DNA of 64,000 nt from Pseudarthrobacter oxydans (GCF_030812335.1 NZ_JAUSSN010000007.1:186001-250000); one strand, 5' to 3'; positions 54,400 through 62,955 are shown, numbered from the stretch's first letter. Numbers and translations: made by a program. The notes: a model not told the origin generated them from the letters alone.

Positions 54400-54499
54400 A
54401 TCGCCATGCTCCCAGAAGCGGCCCCTAACCAGCGTCCGCAAGGGGATCGGCTAACGGGCGGGCCGGGAAGGAAAACTGTTTGCCACTAGAGTTCGGTCC

Positions 54500-55024
54500 A
54501 TGATTGTTTGGCTCAACGGCACCCACGGGGCGGGAAAGACGACGACGAGCACGCTCGTGCAGCAATTGCTGCCTGACGCGCGCGTCTTCGATGCTGAGAA
54601 GGTCGGTGAGATGCTCATGGACATCAAGCCGGGACTTCCTGAGACCGACAACTTCCAGCACTGGGAGCCGTGGCGAAGGCTTGTTGTCGAAACCGCTCGG
54701 CGCGTGCTTGAGTACACCGGAGGCACACTCGTGATGCCGATGACTGTCTTGGTCGAGAGCTATTGGCGCGAGATCAGCGATGGTCTCACCGAGCACGGCA
54801 TACCGATCCAGCACTTCGTGCTCCACGCCGACCAAGCCACGCTCCGCGACCGTATACAGAACGACACAGACCTCGGCCCCTCGACATTCCGCTTCGCGTA
54901 CTTGGAGCCATACGCCGAGGCAGCTCATACCTGGTTGCACAATGAAGCCGAGGTCATCGACACCACACACATCACAGCGGACCAAGCCGCGCAGCAGATC
55001 GCGGATGCGGTGCTTGATCGCTGA
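54500..55024 (+). CDS. TmrB-like P-loop protein
   Basis: 174 aa. It begins MIVWLNGTHGAGKTTTSTLV, the start typical of TmrB-like ATP-binding proteins; TmrB of Bacillus gives tunicamycin resistance. LHADQATLRDRIQNDT is the lid-like region. Resistance function is an inference from the family and not shown. A res-like palindrome begins 15 bp after its stop. Confidence 0.75.
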   Translation: MIVWLNGTHGAGKTTTSTLVQQLLPDARVFDAEKVGEMLMDIKPGLPETDNFQHWEPWRRLVVETARRVLEYTGGTLVMPMTVLVESYWREISDGLTEHGIPIQHFVLHADQATLRDRIQNDTDLGPSTFRFAYLEPYAEAAHTWLHNEAEVIDTTHITADQAAQQIADAVLDR

Positions 55025-55039
55025 GAACGCGGAACGTCC

Positions 55040-55067
55040 GGCATGCTTGTGTCCGCTGAGAGATCCT
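55040..55067. repeat. 28-bp res-like palindrome
   Basis: Left half TGTCCGCTGAGAG, centre AT, right half (complement) TGCCCGGTAAAGG. It starts 15 bp after the TmrB-like stop; its left half differs by one base from the right half of the site at 53722. Confidence 0.8.
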
Positions 55068-55169
55068 TTACCGGGCACCCCACTGGGCCCCGTTGACTGG
55101 GTGGGGTCGGCACGGCAGGCTGTGATGACATCCAGGGCAAGGGGGAGCACGGTGAAGTACCCGTCGTAA

Positions 55170-55703
55170 GTGGTGGCCGTGGTGGCTGTGCTCGGGTCGG
55201 CCCTTGGCGGGTGCCAGCCGGCCGCCGGGCCGCCAACGGTGGGGTTGTCCGCATCAGTGCCTGGCCCGTCGTCGTCCGAGCTCGCGGCCATCATCCAAAC
55301 TGCCGTCGAGGATCGAAACGGCACAGTCCTCGACACTCCCCCCGCCGCGCGCCTTGCCGAGGGGCAGATGACGGCGGCCTACCGGTCCAAGCGCGCGCGG
55401 GACCTCGCAGTGGTGGCTCGTTCGAAGGTGGGATTCAAGTCTATGGGCTTCTGGTATACGTCCTTTTCGACGAAGTTAACGGTGGAGTCGGTCGAGGTGA
55501 CCGGTTCGGAGGCAAGCGTCCCGTTCAAGGAATTGACCGAGGAACACCAGTCCTCGACGACGAATGGGCCGAGCAGCGTCCCATCGGGCTACTCGCCTCC
55601 GCAGATCGCGACATTCCGGGCATCTGGGGACGGTTGGCAGCTAGACAGCATCGCCCCTGCCGTGCACGGGGGCGGCCTGCCGATGTCCGTCGTCGACGGA
55701 TGA
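55170..55703 (+). CDS. small lipoprotein of unknown function
   Basis: 177 aa, GTG 55170. Short signal MVAVVAVLGSALGGC with the lipobox Cys at 15, then a Ser/Pro linker and a mixed domain (RARDLAVVARSKVGFKSMGF, LTVESVEVTGSEASVPFKEL). It may be part of the stress-related Ntf2-like lipoprotein type, but I cannot confirm this. Confidence 0.55.
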   Translation: MVAVVAVLGSALGGCQPAAGPPTVGLSASVPGPSSSELAAIIQTAVEDRNGTVLDTPPAARLAEGQMTAAYRSKRARDLAVVARSKVGFKSMGFWYTSFSTKLTVESVEVTGSEASVPFKELTEEHQSSTTNGPSSVPSGYSPPQIATFRASGDGWQLDSIAPAVHGGGLPMSVVDG

Positions 55704-55797
55704 GAACTGCCCGCAGGCTGAACCTTGAATGGGACGTTCGCGCGACACTAAGCCACATCCGGCCGTAAACACGAGGGCAGGTGATTGGCTGGGCTGC

Positions 55798-56178
55798 ATG
55801 GAAGAGAAGTTTGTGCGCTATGAGGCAAGCATGCCCAACGGCCGCGGATTCCACCCAGGCGTCTTCGCTCTCGCCAACGGCTTGGCCAAGGACGGGAGAC
55901 TTAGCGCCGAGGACTGGGCATCCTGGCGTAGCGCGAACGATCACTACGACGCCGCATACGCGGACCCCTCGACGGTGGACAGATCCGTCTACGACCGTGC
56001 AATCAACCCGGCAGCCCAGTCCTGGTTCAAGCGTACGGCTGCGCATCTGGTGACTGGAGTGGAGTTCTACACGGATCTTCTACATCGCTATGGCGTCGGC
56101 TGGCGGGTGCTCTATTCGAATGATCCAGGAAAGGTCCTCTACGAAGACGACGTCCAGATCGTTGTCGCACCTCATTAG
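55798..56178 (+). CDS. hypothetical protein, paralogue of the 47133 gene
   Basis: 126 aa from ATG 55798 (MEEKFVRYEASMPNG). LANGLAKDGRLSAEDWASWR, AAQSWFKRTAAHL and YSNDPGKVLYEDDVQIVVAP align with the 47133 product. Soluble. Family unknown; two diverged copies in one accessory block. A weak dyad GTTGAGGG/CCCTCTGTGG at about 56238-56258 lies 60 bp downstream. Confidence 0.65.
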   Translation: MEEKFVRYEASMPNGRGFHPGVFALANGLAKDGRLSAEDWASWRSANDHYDAAYADPSTVDRSVYDRAINPAAQSWFKRTAAHLVTGVEFYTDLLHRYGVGWRVLYSNDPGKVLYEDDVQIVVAPH

Positions 56179-56410
56179 GGTGTGACGACCCACTGGGCTG
56201 CTGGCAGCGCGAAAGACTGGCACCATTCAGGGGTCACGTTGAGGGAAACCCTCTGTGGCACGGCCACTAGGGGATCGGCTGTGGGACAGGCGGCAGGTGC
56301 TAGGGCAAGTCACGCGGGCCGCGAGGTTTTCCCAACCCGAGGTAACTTTCAACGATGAAGTCTTGAAGATCGCTCAGCACGAAGCAATCAAGGGCGTCGA
56401 CCGATTTGAG

Positions 56411-56860
56411 CTAGAGAGCCCGCGTGGGCATGGATTCCGTGTAGGCCTCCGGGACCTTCCTCTTCGCGCCAGAGATGCGCAGCGGGTTCGGGGTGCCTCG
56501 TTTCCTACGCAGCCTCTGGGCTCGGTAGTCCGCTGTCGTGAACCAGAGGCAGGCGGCGACGCCGGGGAGGAACACTCCGACGGCGATGAGTCCGCGCCAA
56601 TACGGTTCTCCCCCGCTCAGGGTGGGTTCCACCACGACGGCGACGCCGAGGGCGACACCACCCACCATGAACGCGAGCTGGAAGAGGTTCACCCACCAAT
56701 GTTTGGGCCCATTGGGTGGCCCTCCGAGTTCGTGCTTCAGGTAACTGTGGAGCATTCCGTCCTCGGTCAGATAGAGAACGCGCGCTTCACCTCGGGCCAG
56801 AGCCTCCTTGTGTTCGGCATGTATAACCTCGTCATGCGCTTGGTGCGGGCTAGTCGTCAT
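56411..56860 (-). CDS. two-helix membrane protein
   Basis: 149 aa from ATG 56860 (MTTSPHQAHDEVIHAEHKEA). A soluble acidic start, then two helices (LFQLAFMVGGVALGVAVVVE and GLIAVGVFLPGVAACLWFTT) and a basic tail. YLTEDGMLHSYLKHELGGPP is reminiscent of small cytoplasmic loops. Function unknown. Confidence 0.6.
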   Translation of the reverse strand: MTTSPHQAHDEVIHAEHKEALARGEARVLYLTEDGMLHSYLKHELGGPPNGPKHWWVNLFQLAFMVGGVALGVAVVVEPTLSGGEPYWRGLIAVGVFLPGVAACLWFTTADYRAQRLRRKRGTPNPLRISGAKRKVPEAYTESMPTRAL

Positions 56861-56962
56861 GCGTTCCTCCTGGTTCTCATCCCTGACAATACGATCACAG
56901 GACTGCAAAAAAATGGCCATAAGGGGCCGTATGGGCGGCAACCCCGCACACGTCGAAAACGA

Positions 56963-57120
56963 CTATGACGGCTGCATCCGATCATCCGGAGTAAGTCGGA
57001 GCGCACCGTCCGATGTTCGATTTCTCGCAGCGGTGTCGTCTTTCCGCCGCCGGGTGGCCAGACCATCAGATGCAATGTCGGCGTTCCAGTCACGGCATCC
57101 TTTTCCATAGCCAGAAGTCC
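56963..57120 (-). pseudogene. N-terminal remnant of a P-loop kinase
   Basis: One minus-strand frame gives TPTLHLMVWPPGGGKTT, a Walker A start; the expected continuation RTSDGALRLTPDDRM is in a second frame. The gene is frameshifted near 57020-57040 and lacks everything after about 50 codons. It belongs to the same broad AAA_33/zeta-like type as neighbouring kinases. Confidence 0.65.
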
Positions 57121-57138
57121 ATTGGTCGCACTCAGCAT

Positions 57139-57166
57139 CGCCCGAAAGCCGATCCCTGAACGGGCA
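57139..57166. repeat. 28-bp res-like palindrome
   Basis: Left half CGCCCGAAAGCCG, centre AT, right half (complement) TGCCCGTTCAGGG. It lies 7 bp after the stop of the TPR gene and at the broken end of the kinase remnant. Confidence 0.7.
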
Positions 57167-57173
57167 ACATCCG

Positions 57174-57671
57174 TCAGGGTCTCGTGACGTTGCTCGAAAG
57201 TTCTGCTGCGTAGTCGGTGAGGGCCCGCTTATAACCGTCGAGCATGGGGATGAGCGCCAGTAGCGCAATTCTCAACGCGTCCCCATGTCGGCCTTCATCG
57301 TGTAGTGCCAGGGCGAGGAAGGCTTGCCGTGCGCCTTCGTCGACGCCGGCGTCAGGCATTGATTCGAGGATTGACACTGCTTCGGCGGAGTCACCGACGT
57401 TGCGCAGCGTGCTTGCAAGTTGGATGGATGCGCGTAGCGCGCTTGTGCCCTCAAGTCCTGCTTCAATGGCTCGCCTGTACAGCGGGATCGCTTCATCCTC
57501 GAGTCCCAGAGCATCGTGTACCCCACCCAACTCGAACAAGGCCTCTGCGTCGCCGTCTGGACGTTCCAAGAGGAGACTACGCATCCTGGCTATAGAGCCA
57601 TGCGGATCGTTTTCGTCGAACTCCTGCTCATAGAAGTGGTCGATCTTCTGTTGCCACGCCGCGCCTGTCAT
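57174..57671 (-). CDS. tetratricopeptide repeat protein
   Basis: 165 aa. Three or four TPR helical pairs: DAEALFELGGVHDALGLEDE, AIPLYRRAIEAG, ALRASIQLASTLRNVGDSAE, QAFLALALHDEGRHGDALRI. The C-terminus is helical. A stand-alone TPR protein of this size occurs in many actinobacteria and Bacillus; partner unknown. ATG 57671. Confidence 0.8.
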   Translation of the reverse strand: MTGAAWQQKIDHFYEQEFDENDPHGSIARMRSLLLERPDGDAEALFELGGVHDALGLEDEAIPLYRRAIEAGLEGTSALRASIQLASTLRNVGDSAEAVSILESMPDAGVDEGARQAFLALALHDEGRHGDALRIALLALIPMLDGYKRALTDYAAELSSNVTRP

Positions 57672-57760
57672 TTTGTCAGCTTGTCATGTCGGGTGAGTGG
57701 GATCGCCGCCAACCTGTCACGGAACGTAGGCCGAACCTCTTCGGGACGGATTTGACCGTT

Positions 57761-58200
57761 ACCGGTCCTTCCTCTGTTGCGGGAACCGCGAAGTGGTCGA
57801 AATGGCATCTATTTGTACTTTCGTGCCGAGCGGGAGCGCTGCTACTTGGAGGGTGGTCCGCGCCGGGAACGGTGCCTGCAAGTGCTTTGCGTCGGCCGTG
57901 TTGATTGCCGCAAAGTCCGCGTAATCCGTCAGGTAGATCGTTGTGCGAAGGATGTTGGATAGTCCTGACCGACCTCATGCAGGAGCGTTTCGAGGTTGTT
58001 GAGCATGGCGGCGCATTGCTCGGCGACGTCGTCGGACACGAGGGCACCTGTGCGCGGGTCTTGGCCGATAATCCCTGCCGTGCAGCCGCTATCTCCGTGC
58101 TGCACGAAGTGCGAGAACGGGGCGGTGGACTGGTGAAGTTGGGGGCTGAAGTGATGACGGATAGCTACCTCAGACTGCCTAATCAAGATCCGCTCCTTCC
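57761..58200 (-). pseudogene. RidA-family gene with a frameshift
   Basis: The first part reads FSPQLHQSTAPFSHFVQHGD and LLHEVGQDY in one frame. The second reads NILRTTIYLTDYADFAAINT, PFPARTTLQVAALPLG and KVQIDAIS in another, so a single frameshift sits near 57960. Joined, they make a complete RidA/YjgF protein (enamine/imine deaminase), including the conserved PFPARTT arginine. Start near 58170-58207. Loss is probably recent because both halves are well preserved. Confidence 0.85.
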
Positions 58201-59057
58201 CGTGCAATGGCCAAGGGTGCCCGCTGCAGGCGGGTCAAGGCTTTGGCTGTTTCGGTGCCTGGTTCTGCTGTGTAGGTGAGGACGCGGTGGCCGGAATCGT
58301 CCGGCATGGTCAGGACCTCGAAGCCCAGATCCAAAGTGCCGAGCTGGGGGTGCTTCAGTGTCTTGTGCCCCGACATGCAGTTCTCGACCGGGTGTTCAGC
58401 CCACATGCTCGCGAACTCAGGACTTTTCAGGGTCAGTTCCCCGACGAGGGCTGCAAGGTCTGTGTCGTCGGCGAACCGTCCGGAGAGCAGCCGCAGGGAC
58501 GCCACTGCACGCCCGGCCTCGGTGCGCCACTGCGGGTACAGGGCGCGCGTGGCCTCGTCCAGGAAGAGCATCCGGGTCATGTTCGGGCGCTCCGCCGGTG
58601 TGTCCGGGGCGTCGAAGTCCAGGTGGGAAGCGACGAGCCGGTGCCCGGTCTGGTTCCAGGCGAGGACTTCGGTGCGTTTGCCCAGCACTACTGATGGAAC
58701 CCTGCCCATGGAATCAACGAGGCGCTTTGTTCCAGGCCGGACCTGATCCGGCCTGCTCCGCATGGTTTTGGTTGTGCGGCGCTTGGCGCCAGACAGGTCC
58801 ACAAGGTGTTTTCTTTCGACTTCGGTCAGGGCCAGTGCCCGGGCGAGGGAATCGATGACGGCGTCAGAGGCGTTGACGTGCTGGCCCTGTTCGAGCCTGG
58901 CGTAGTAGGTCACGCTCATTCCGGCCAGCATGGCCACTTCTTCCCGCCGCAGCCCGGGGACACGGCGGGTGCCGTAGTCCATCAGTCCGACGTCTGCCGG
59001 GGTTAGCGCGGCCCGTCGTGTGCGCAGGAAGTCGCCCGTGGCTGCTGGTTGGTTCAT
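58179..59057 (-). CDS. XRE-family regulator with MmyB-like ligand domain
   Basis: 292 aa. Helix-turn-helix VPGLRREEVAMLAGMSVTYY followed by ARLEQGQHVNASD, then the MmyB-like ligand pocket domain (about 110-290, with VLGKRTEVLAWNQTGHRLVA and TLKHPQLGTLDLGFEVL). These regulators usually control an adjacent transporter or reductase, here the divergent MFS exporter. The 3' end overlaps the RidA start region by about 20 bp. Confidence 0.88.
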   Translation of the reverse strand: MNQPAATGDFLRTRRAALTPADVGLMDYGTRRVPGLRREEVAMLAGMSVTYYARLEQGQHVNASDAVIDSLARALALTEVERKHLVDLSGAKRRTTKTMRSRPDQVRPGTKRLVDSMGRVPSVVLGKRTEVLAWNQTGHRLVASHLDFDAPDTPAERPNMTRMLFLDEATRALYPQWRTEAGRAVASLRLLSGRFADDTDLAALVGELTLKSPEFASMWAEHPVENCMSGHKTLKHPQLGTLDLGFEVLTMPDDSGHRVLTYTAEPGTETAKALTRLQRAPLAIAREGADLD

Positions 59058-59060
59058 ACC

Positions 59061-59114
59061 TGTGAGTATTCACGAACTTTCCCGTGGGTGGGTAGTACTG
59101 CCAGTGCTACCCAC
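59061..59114. promoter_or_regulatory. divergent operator region of the regulator/MFS pair
   Basis: GTGGGTAG (59088-59095) and CTACCCAC (59107-59114) form a perfect dyad with 11-bp spacer. GTGAGTATTCAC (59062-59073) is a second dyad next to the regulator start. Position between divergent genes suits the MmyB-type regulator. Confidence 0.6.
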
Positions 59115-59199
59115 AGCACGGCGTGGCTGTTCCTGCCGGGCACCGGCAGGGTGGAGAGGAAAACCCGCACACACGCAAGTGATTGGATACCCTCCCGCG

Positions 59200-60669
59200 A
59201 TGACAACCAACGACACCACGCCTCTCCCCCAGCTCGCCGCACCACCGGAAGACACGGTCCATGAGAGTCCTCTCCGGATGACGGGGCGGCAGCGGCTCAT
59301 CTTGGTCCTGCTTTTGACCGCGAGTTTCACCCTCGCAGTGGACTTCTCCATCCTGAACGTGGCACTGCCCCGGATTGGGGCCGACGTAGGTTTTTCGCTG
59401 GAGCACCTGCAATGGATCGCCACATCCTTCGCGCTGTGCGCGGCAGGGTTCACCCTGTTTTTCGGCCGGGTCGCTGACCTGTTCGGCCGCAAACGGCTCT
59501 TCATCGCCGGCATGGCGCTGCTCGGCATCGGATCACTGGTCGGCGGGCTCGCCACCGACCCCGGGCTGCTGCTCGCCGCGCGCGTCGCCCAGGGCCTCGC
59601 CACCGCCGCCGTAACCCCGGCCGCGCTGTCGCTGCTCACCACGTCCTTCCCCGAAGGCCCGCTGCGGGACAAAGCACTGGGACTGAACGGGTCCCTGATG
59701 GCTGCAGGGTTCACCGCCGGCGCGATCCTCGGCGGGCTCCTGACTGACCTGCTGTCGTGGCGGTGGGCGTTTTTCATCAACATCCCCATCGCCCTCTTCG
59801 TCCTGATCCTCGCCCCGAAACTCCTCACCGAGTCCGCGCGCGGAAACAAAACGAAACTCGATGTCCCGGGCGCTGTCACTGTAACCCTGGCGCTGCTGCT
59901 GCTCGTCTTCGGTCTGACCACCGCGGGCGAAAAGGGCTGGGCTGAGACATCGGCATGGGGCCCCCTCGCCGCTGGTCTGTTCCTGATGATCGTGTTCTTC
60001 TTCATCGAGAAGAACACAGCACACGCGCTGGTGCCCGTGACGATCCTGCGGCGGAACAACATCGCCTGGGGCAACATCGCCGGGATCCTGGCGTTCGCCA
60101 CCGAAACGTCCTTGGTCTTTGTCCTGACCCTCTACCTCCAACAGGTCCTCGGCTACACAGCACTCGGGGCAGGGCTGGCCTTCGCCGTCCTCGGCATCGG
60201 AACGGTCGTAGGCGGGATCATCGCTCCGAAACTAATCGGCAAACTCGGCACCAGGAACACCATCATCACCGGCCTCACCATCCAGGCCGCTGCAACCGGA
60301 TCCCTGCTCTTCATCAACACTGATCAGGCCTCGCTGGCCATCGTCCTGGTCACCACGTTCGTCGGTGGGGTCGCCAACCTCGCCGCGATCGTCGGGTTCA
60401 TGGTCACCGCCACCACAGGGCTCCCTGACGCCGAACAAGGCCTCGCTACCGGCCTGACGACCATGAGCCAGCAAATCGGCATCACCATGGGCATCCCCGT
60501 CATGAGCACTATCATCGCCGCGTCCCTGCTCCAGCACGGCACCAGCGGCGACCCGGGCCAGGTGCTGGGCGCGGTGCTGCCCGCCATCGGCGTCAACGCA
60601 GCCCTATGCCTGGCAGGGGCGCTTCTGGTCGCAGTTTTTCTTCGCCGACCTGCCGCTGCCGGGAACTGA
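59200..60669 (+). CDS. MFS drug exporter, DHA2 (EmrB/QacA) family
   Basis: 489 aa, 14 membrane helices. The D1 motif near LDFSILNVALP is VDFSILNVALPRIG; LFGRVADLFGRKRLF is motif A; AARVAQGLATAAVTPAALSL is motif C-like. It probably exports a hydrophobic compound by proton antiport. Start: ATG 59200 (MTTNDTTPLPQLAAP). Divergent from and likely repressed by the MmyB-type regulator. Confidence 0.9.
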   Translation: MTTNDTTPLPQLAAPPEDTVHESPLRMTGRQRLILVLLLTASFTLAVDFSILNVALPRIGADVGFSLEHLQWIATSFALCAAGFTLFFGRVADLFGRKRLFIAGMALLGIGSLVGGLATDPGLLLAARVAQGLATAAVTPAALSLLTTSFPEGPLRDKALGLNGSLMAAGFTAGAILGGLLTDLLSWRWAFFINIPIALFVLILAPKLLTESARGNKTKLDVPGAVTVTLALLLLVFGLTTAGEKGWAETSAWGPLAAGLFLMIVFFFIEKNTAHALVPVTILRRNNIAWGNIAGILAFATETSLVFVLTLYLQQVLGYTALGAGLAFAVLGIGTVVGGIIAPKLIGKLGTRNTIITGLTIQAAATGSLLFINTDQASLAIVLVTTFVGGVANLAAIVGFMVTATTGLPDAEQGLATGLTTMSQQIGITMGIPVMSTIIAASLLQHGTSGDPGQVLGAVLPAIGVNAALCLAGALLVAVFLRRPAAAGN

Positions 60670-60808
60670 TCCTCCCCAATGCGACGTTGCCCGGCTGGCC
60701 GGGGACTTCATCCCTGTCCAGCCGAGCACCAGATGCGCGCGCTCGTTGACTCAAGCGGTCGGACGTCCCCGCGATCCTGTTCCCTTGGGGAGCAGGATCT
60801 CCACTGAT

Positions 60809-60862
60809 AGCGACATAAGACCACGGCTTCCGAGAACTCATCGGACGGGTCTTATACGGACG
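60809..60862. repeat. distant copy of the resolvase-associated composite site
   Basis: AGCGACATAAGAC (60809-60821), a 27-bp spacer ending TCATCGGACGG, then GTCTTATACGGACG. It shares 17 bp exactly (60838-60854) with 35629-35645 and the same ATAAGAC-27 bp-GTCTTA layout. No recombinase gene is beside this copy. The gap 60670-61023 contains no gene. Confidence 0.75.
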
Positions 60863-61023
60863 ATGCTCGAGTTGGACGGCCCAGGGGACCGGGCGGACCC
60901 CGACGCATCCGGTGTTGGCTCGAACGTCTGGGGTGGTGCGAGCGGTTGAAGTCGCAGAATGGAGGTTGAGGACTCGGCGCGGGTCGCCGGTTGGACGTGT
61001 CGCCCGAAGCCTATAGTGACCAG

Positions 61024-61533
61024 ATGATTGACGCCAGGAACCTCGGCAGCGACCGTCTCAACCTGCCGCCCTTGAGCATCAAACATGGCCCTAATCTGGC
61101 CGCCGTCTACGCGGACCCCGACGTTGCTCGCTACGTTGGAGGCGACCGACTCACGCCAGTCGCGATCTCCTTCCAGGTAGCCGCCTTCGCCGCAGAATGG
61201 GATCAACGGGGTTACGGTCAGAGCGCCGTCATCGATCGATCCACAGGTGAGTTCTTGGGTCGGATTGGGCTCCACTTCTGGCCGGACTGGGATGAGGTTG
61301 AAGTGGGCTACATCCTCGGCCGCGCAGCGCAGGGCAAAGGCGTCGCGTTCGAGGGCGCATCGGCCTGGATCAACTGGGCCCGCACATCATCTGACATAGC
61401 TCGGCTCATTGCGAATATTCACCCCAACAACGCACCATCCATCGGTCTTGCACAAAAGCTCGGATTCACCTTTGGTCGGCACGACATCACACCATCCGGA
61501 TTGCCGACTCTCATCTACGAAATCAGCCTCTAG
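61024..61533 (+). CDS. GNAT acetyltransferase, RimJ/RimL-like (copy 1)
   Basis: 169 aa from ATG 61024 (MIDARNLGSDRLNLPPL). Acetyl-CoA motif around VEVGYILGRAAQGKGVAFEG and LIANIHPNNAPSIGLAQKLG with the FTFGRHDI end. Substrate unknown; could acetylate a protein N-terminus or a small molecule. The longer reading to 60991 is less likely. Confidence 0.85.
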   Translation: MIDARNLGSDRLNLPPLSIKHGPNLAAVYADPDVARYVGGDRLTPVAISFQVAAFAAEWDQRGYGQSAVIDRSTGEFLGRIGLHFWPDWDEVEVGYILGRAAQGKGVAFEGASAWINWARTSSDIARLIANIHPNNAPSIGLAQKLGFTFGRHDITPSGLPTLIYEISL

Positions 61534-61652
61534 GGGTTGCCCGCCCCTGAGACTATGCAGCTGGCCGGGCATCTCCCTCAGAACGACGTTTTGTTAGTCG
61601 ATCGTCAACCAGACAGGATTAGGCCGGATTCTTGAGCGACTAGAGTCTGAGA

Positions 61653-62126
61653 GTGAATTTCCACGCATTCAAGCGCTTCATCGACCTTGCGCATGCTTCT
61701 GCCGTTGCACAGCCTGTCATCCAGGTTGAAGAACAGAACAGCGACTACGAATCTGGGGTCGCGCGCGTCGGGACGGAGCAGTGGCGAATCCGCACCGCCC
61801 GGATCACATCGGCGAAGCCCGGCGCCTTCGTCGCGGTCTGGAAGCGCGGCGAAAGTGGATCGACCAGGCCGTTCACGGCTGACGAGTCGATGTCTGGACT
61901 GCTCGTCGTCGTAGAGGAGCTGGAACGGTTCGGGGTCTTCCAATTCACCGCGGCGCACCTGATCTCGCTCGGATACGTCAGCTCCGATCTGCATCCCGGC
62001 AAGCGCGGTTTCCGCGTCTATCCCGCATGGTGCACCGACCTGAATTCTCAAGCGTCACGTACTCAACGCGCGCAGGGGGCTGCGTTCTCCGAGCTTTCTC
62101 CGAGTGCGTTTGCGGGCCGTAGCTGA
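61653..62126 (+). CDS. MepB family protein
   Basis: 157 aa, GTG 61653. VIQVEEQNSDYESGVARVGT, FVAVWKRGESGSTRPFTADE and PGKRGFRVYPAWCTDLNSQA with RTQRAQGAAF match MepB, a protein found next to the multidrug pump MepA in Staphylococcus. Its biochemical role is undefined. A degenerate res-like site begins 15 bp after the stop. Confidence 0.8.
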   Translation: MNFHAFKRFIDLAHASAVAQPVIQVEEQNSDYESGVARVGTEQWRIRTARITSAKPGAFVAVWKRGESGSTRPFTADESMSGLLVVVEELERFGVFQFTAAHLISLGYVSSDLHPGKRGFRVYPAWCTDLNSQASRTQRAQGAAFSELSPSAFAGRS

Positions 62127-62141
62127 AAACGGTTTCAACAG

Positions 62142-62175
62142 CGCCCGTTAGCCGGTCCTTCACCCAAAACGGGCC
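62142..62175. repeat. res-like site with one intact half
   Basis: Left half CGCCCGTTAGCCG is standard. The right side, CCTTCACCC then AAAACGGGCC, holds about 5 extra bases. It starts 15 bp after the MepB stop. Confidence 0.4.
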
Positions 62176-62253
62176 GACAGTGAAGAAACCCAGCCTTTCC
62201 GGCATCGAGTGAATCTCAGACTCCGGGACTACGACCATGAGGATAATCGATGT

Positions 62254-62805
62254 ATGACTGAGCACCTACCGTCCTGGCCGACTACGCCCCCGACCTACGG
62301 TTCAGTCGTCTTGCGCGAGTTTACCGACGACGACGTACATCTCGCCTTGGAGCTGGGGGACGATTCTTACATCCCACTCATCGGCAGCCTTCCCGGACTC
62401 CCCACGCCACAGCAGGCTATGGAGTGGATCTACCGACAGCGCGGCCGGTTAGCCGAAGGAAAAGGCCTGTCATTCGTCATCGCCGATGCCGAGTCCGACA
62501 ACGCCGTCGGTGCCATCGGACTGTGGCTTCAGAACATGTCCGCCGGCCGCGCAACGATCGGCTACTCGGTTGCCCCCGAGCACCGTGGTCGCGGGATCGC
62601 CAGCAGCGCGTTGAAGGCACTGACCGCGTTCGCTTGGACCATCCCGGCTCTGCACCGGATCGAGCTGTACATCGAGCCGTGGAACAGCAACTCACGTCGT
62701 GTTGCCGAGGCGTCTGGTTTCCAGCGGGAGGGCCTCCTCCGCAGCCACCAGGAGATTGGTGACACCCGGCGCGACATGCTGCTCTACGCGACAACGCGAC
62801 CCTGA
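62254..62805 (+). CDS. GNAT acetyltransferase, RimJ/RimL-like (copy 2)
   Basis: 183 aa from ATG 62254 (MTEHLPSWPTTPP). ATIGYSVAPEHRGRGIASSA is the acetyl-CoA loop (RGRGIA), and LYIEPWNSNSRRVAEASGFQ the RimJ-like signature. Substrate unknown. A res-like palindrome starts 19 bp after the stop. Confidence 0.87.
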   Translation: MTEHLPSWPTTPPTYGSVVLREFTDDDVHLALELGDDSYIPLIGSLPGLPTPQQAMEWIYRQRGRLAEGKGLSFVIADAESDNAVGAIGLWLQNMSAGRATIGYSVAPEHRGRGIASSALKALTAFAWTIPALHRIELYIEPWNSNSRRVAEASGFQREGLLRSHQEIGDTRRDMLLYATTRP

Positions 62806-62824
62806 CCGCATCTAGCCTGTTGGA

Positions 62825-62852
62825 GTGTCGCAGAAGGGTCCCCTCACATGGC
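62825..62852. repeat. 28-bp res-like palindrome (degenerate)
   Basis: Left half GTGTCGCAGAAGG, centre GT, right half (complement) GCCATGTGAGGGG; 19 bp after the acetyltransferase stop. Confidence 0.45.
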
Positions 62853-62955
62853 AGACGCGCTGGTCCGTGCAAGCCAATCTTTCACTAGCGCGGCAGTAAG
62901 GTCCGGACGTTCGAGATGAGCGTTATGGCCAGCGGCTCCCGGCCTTCCACTTCCA

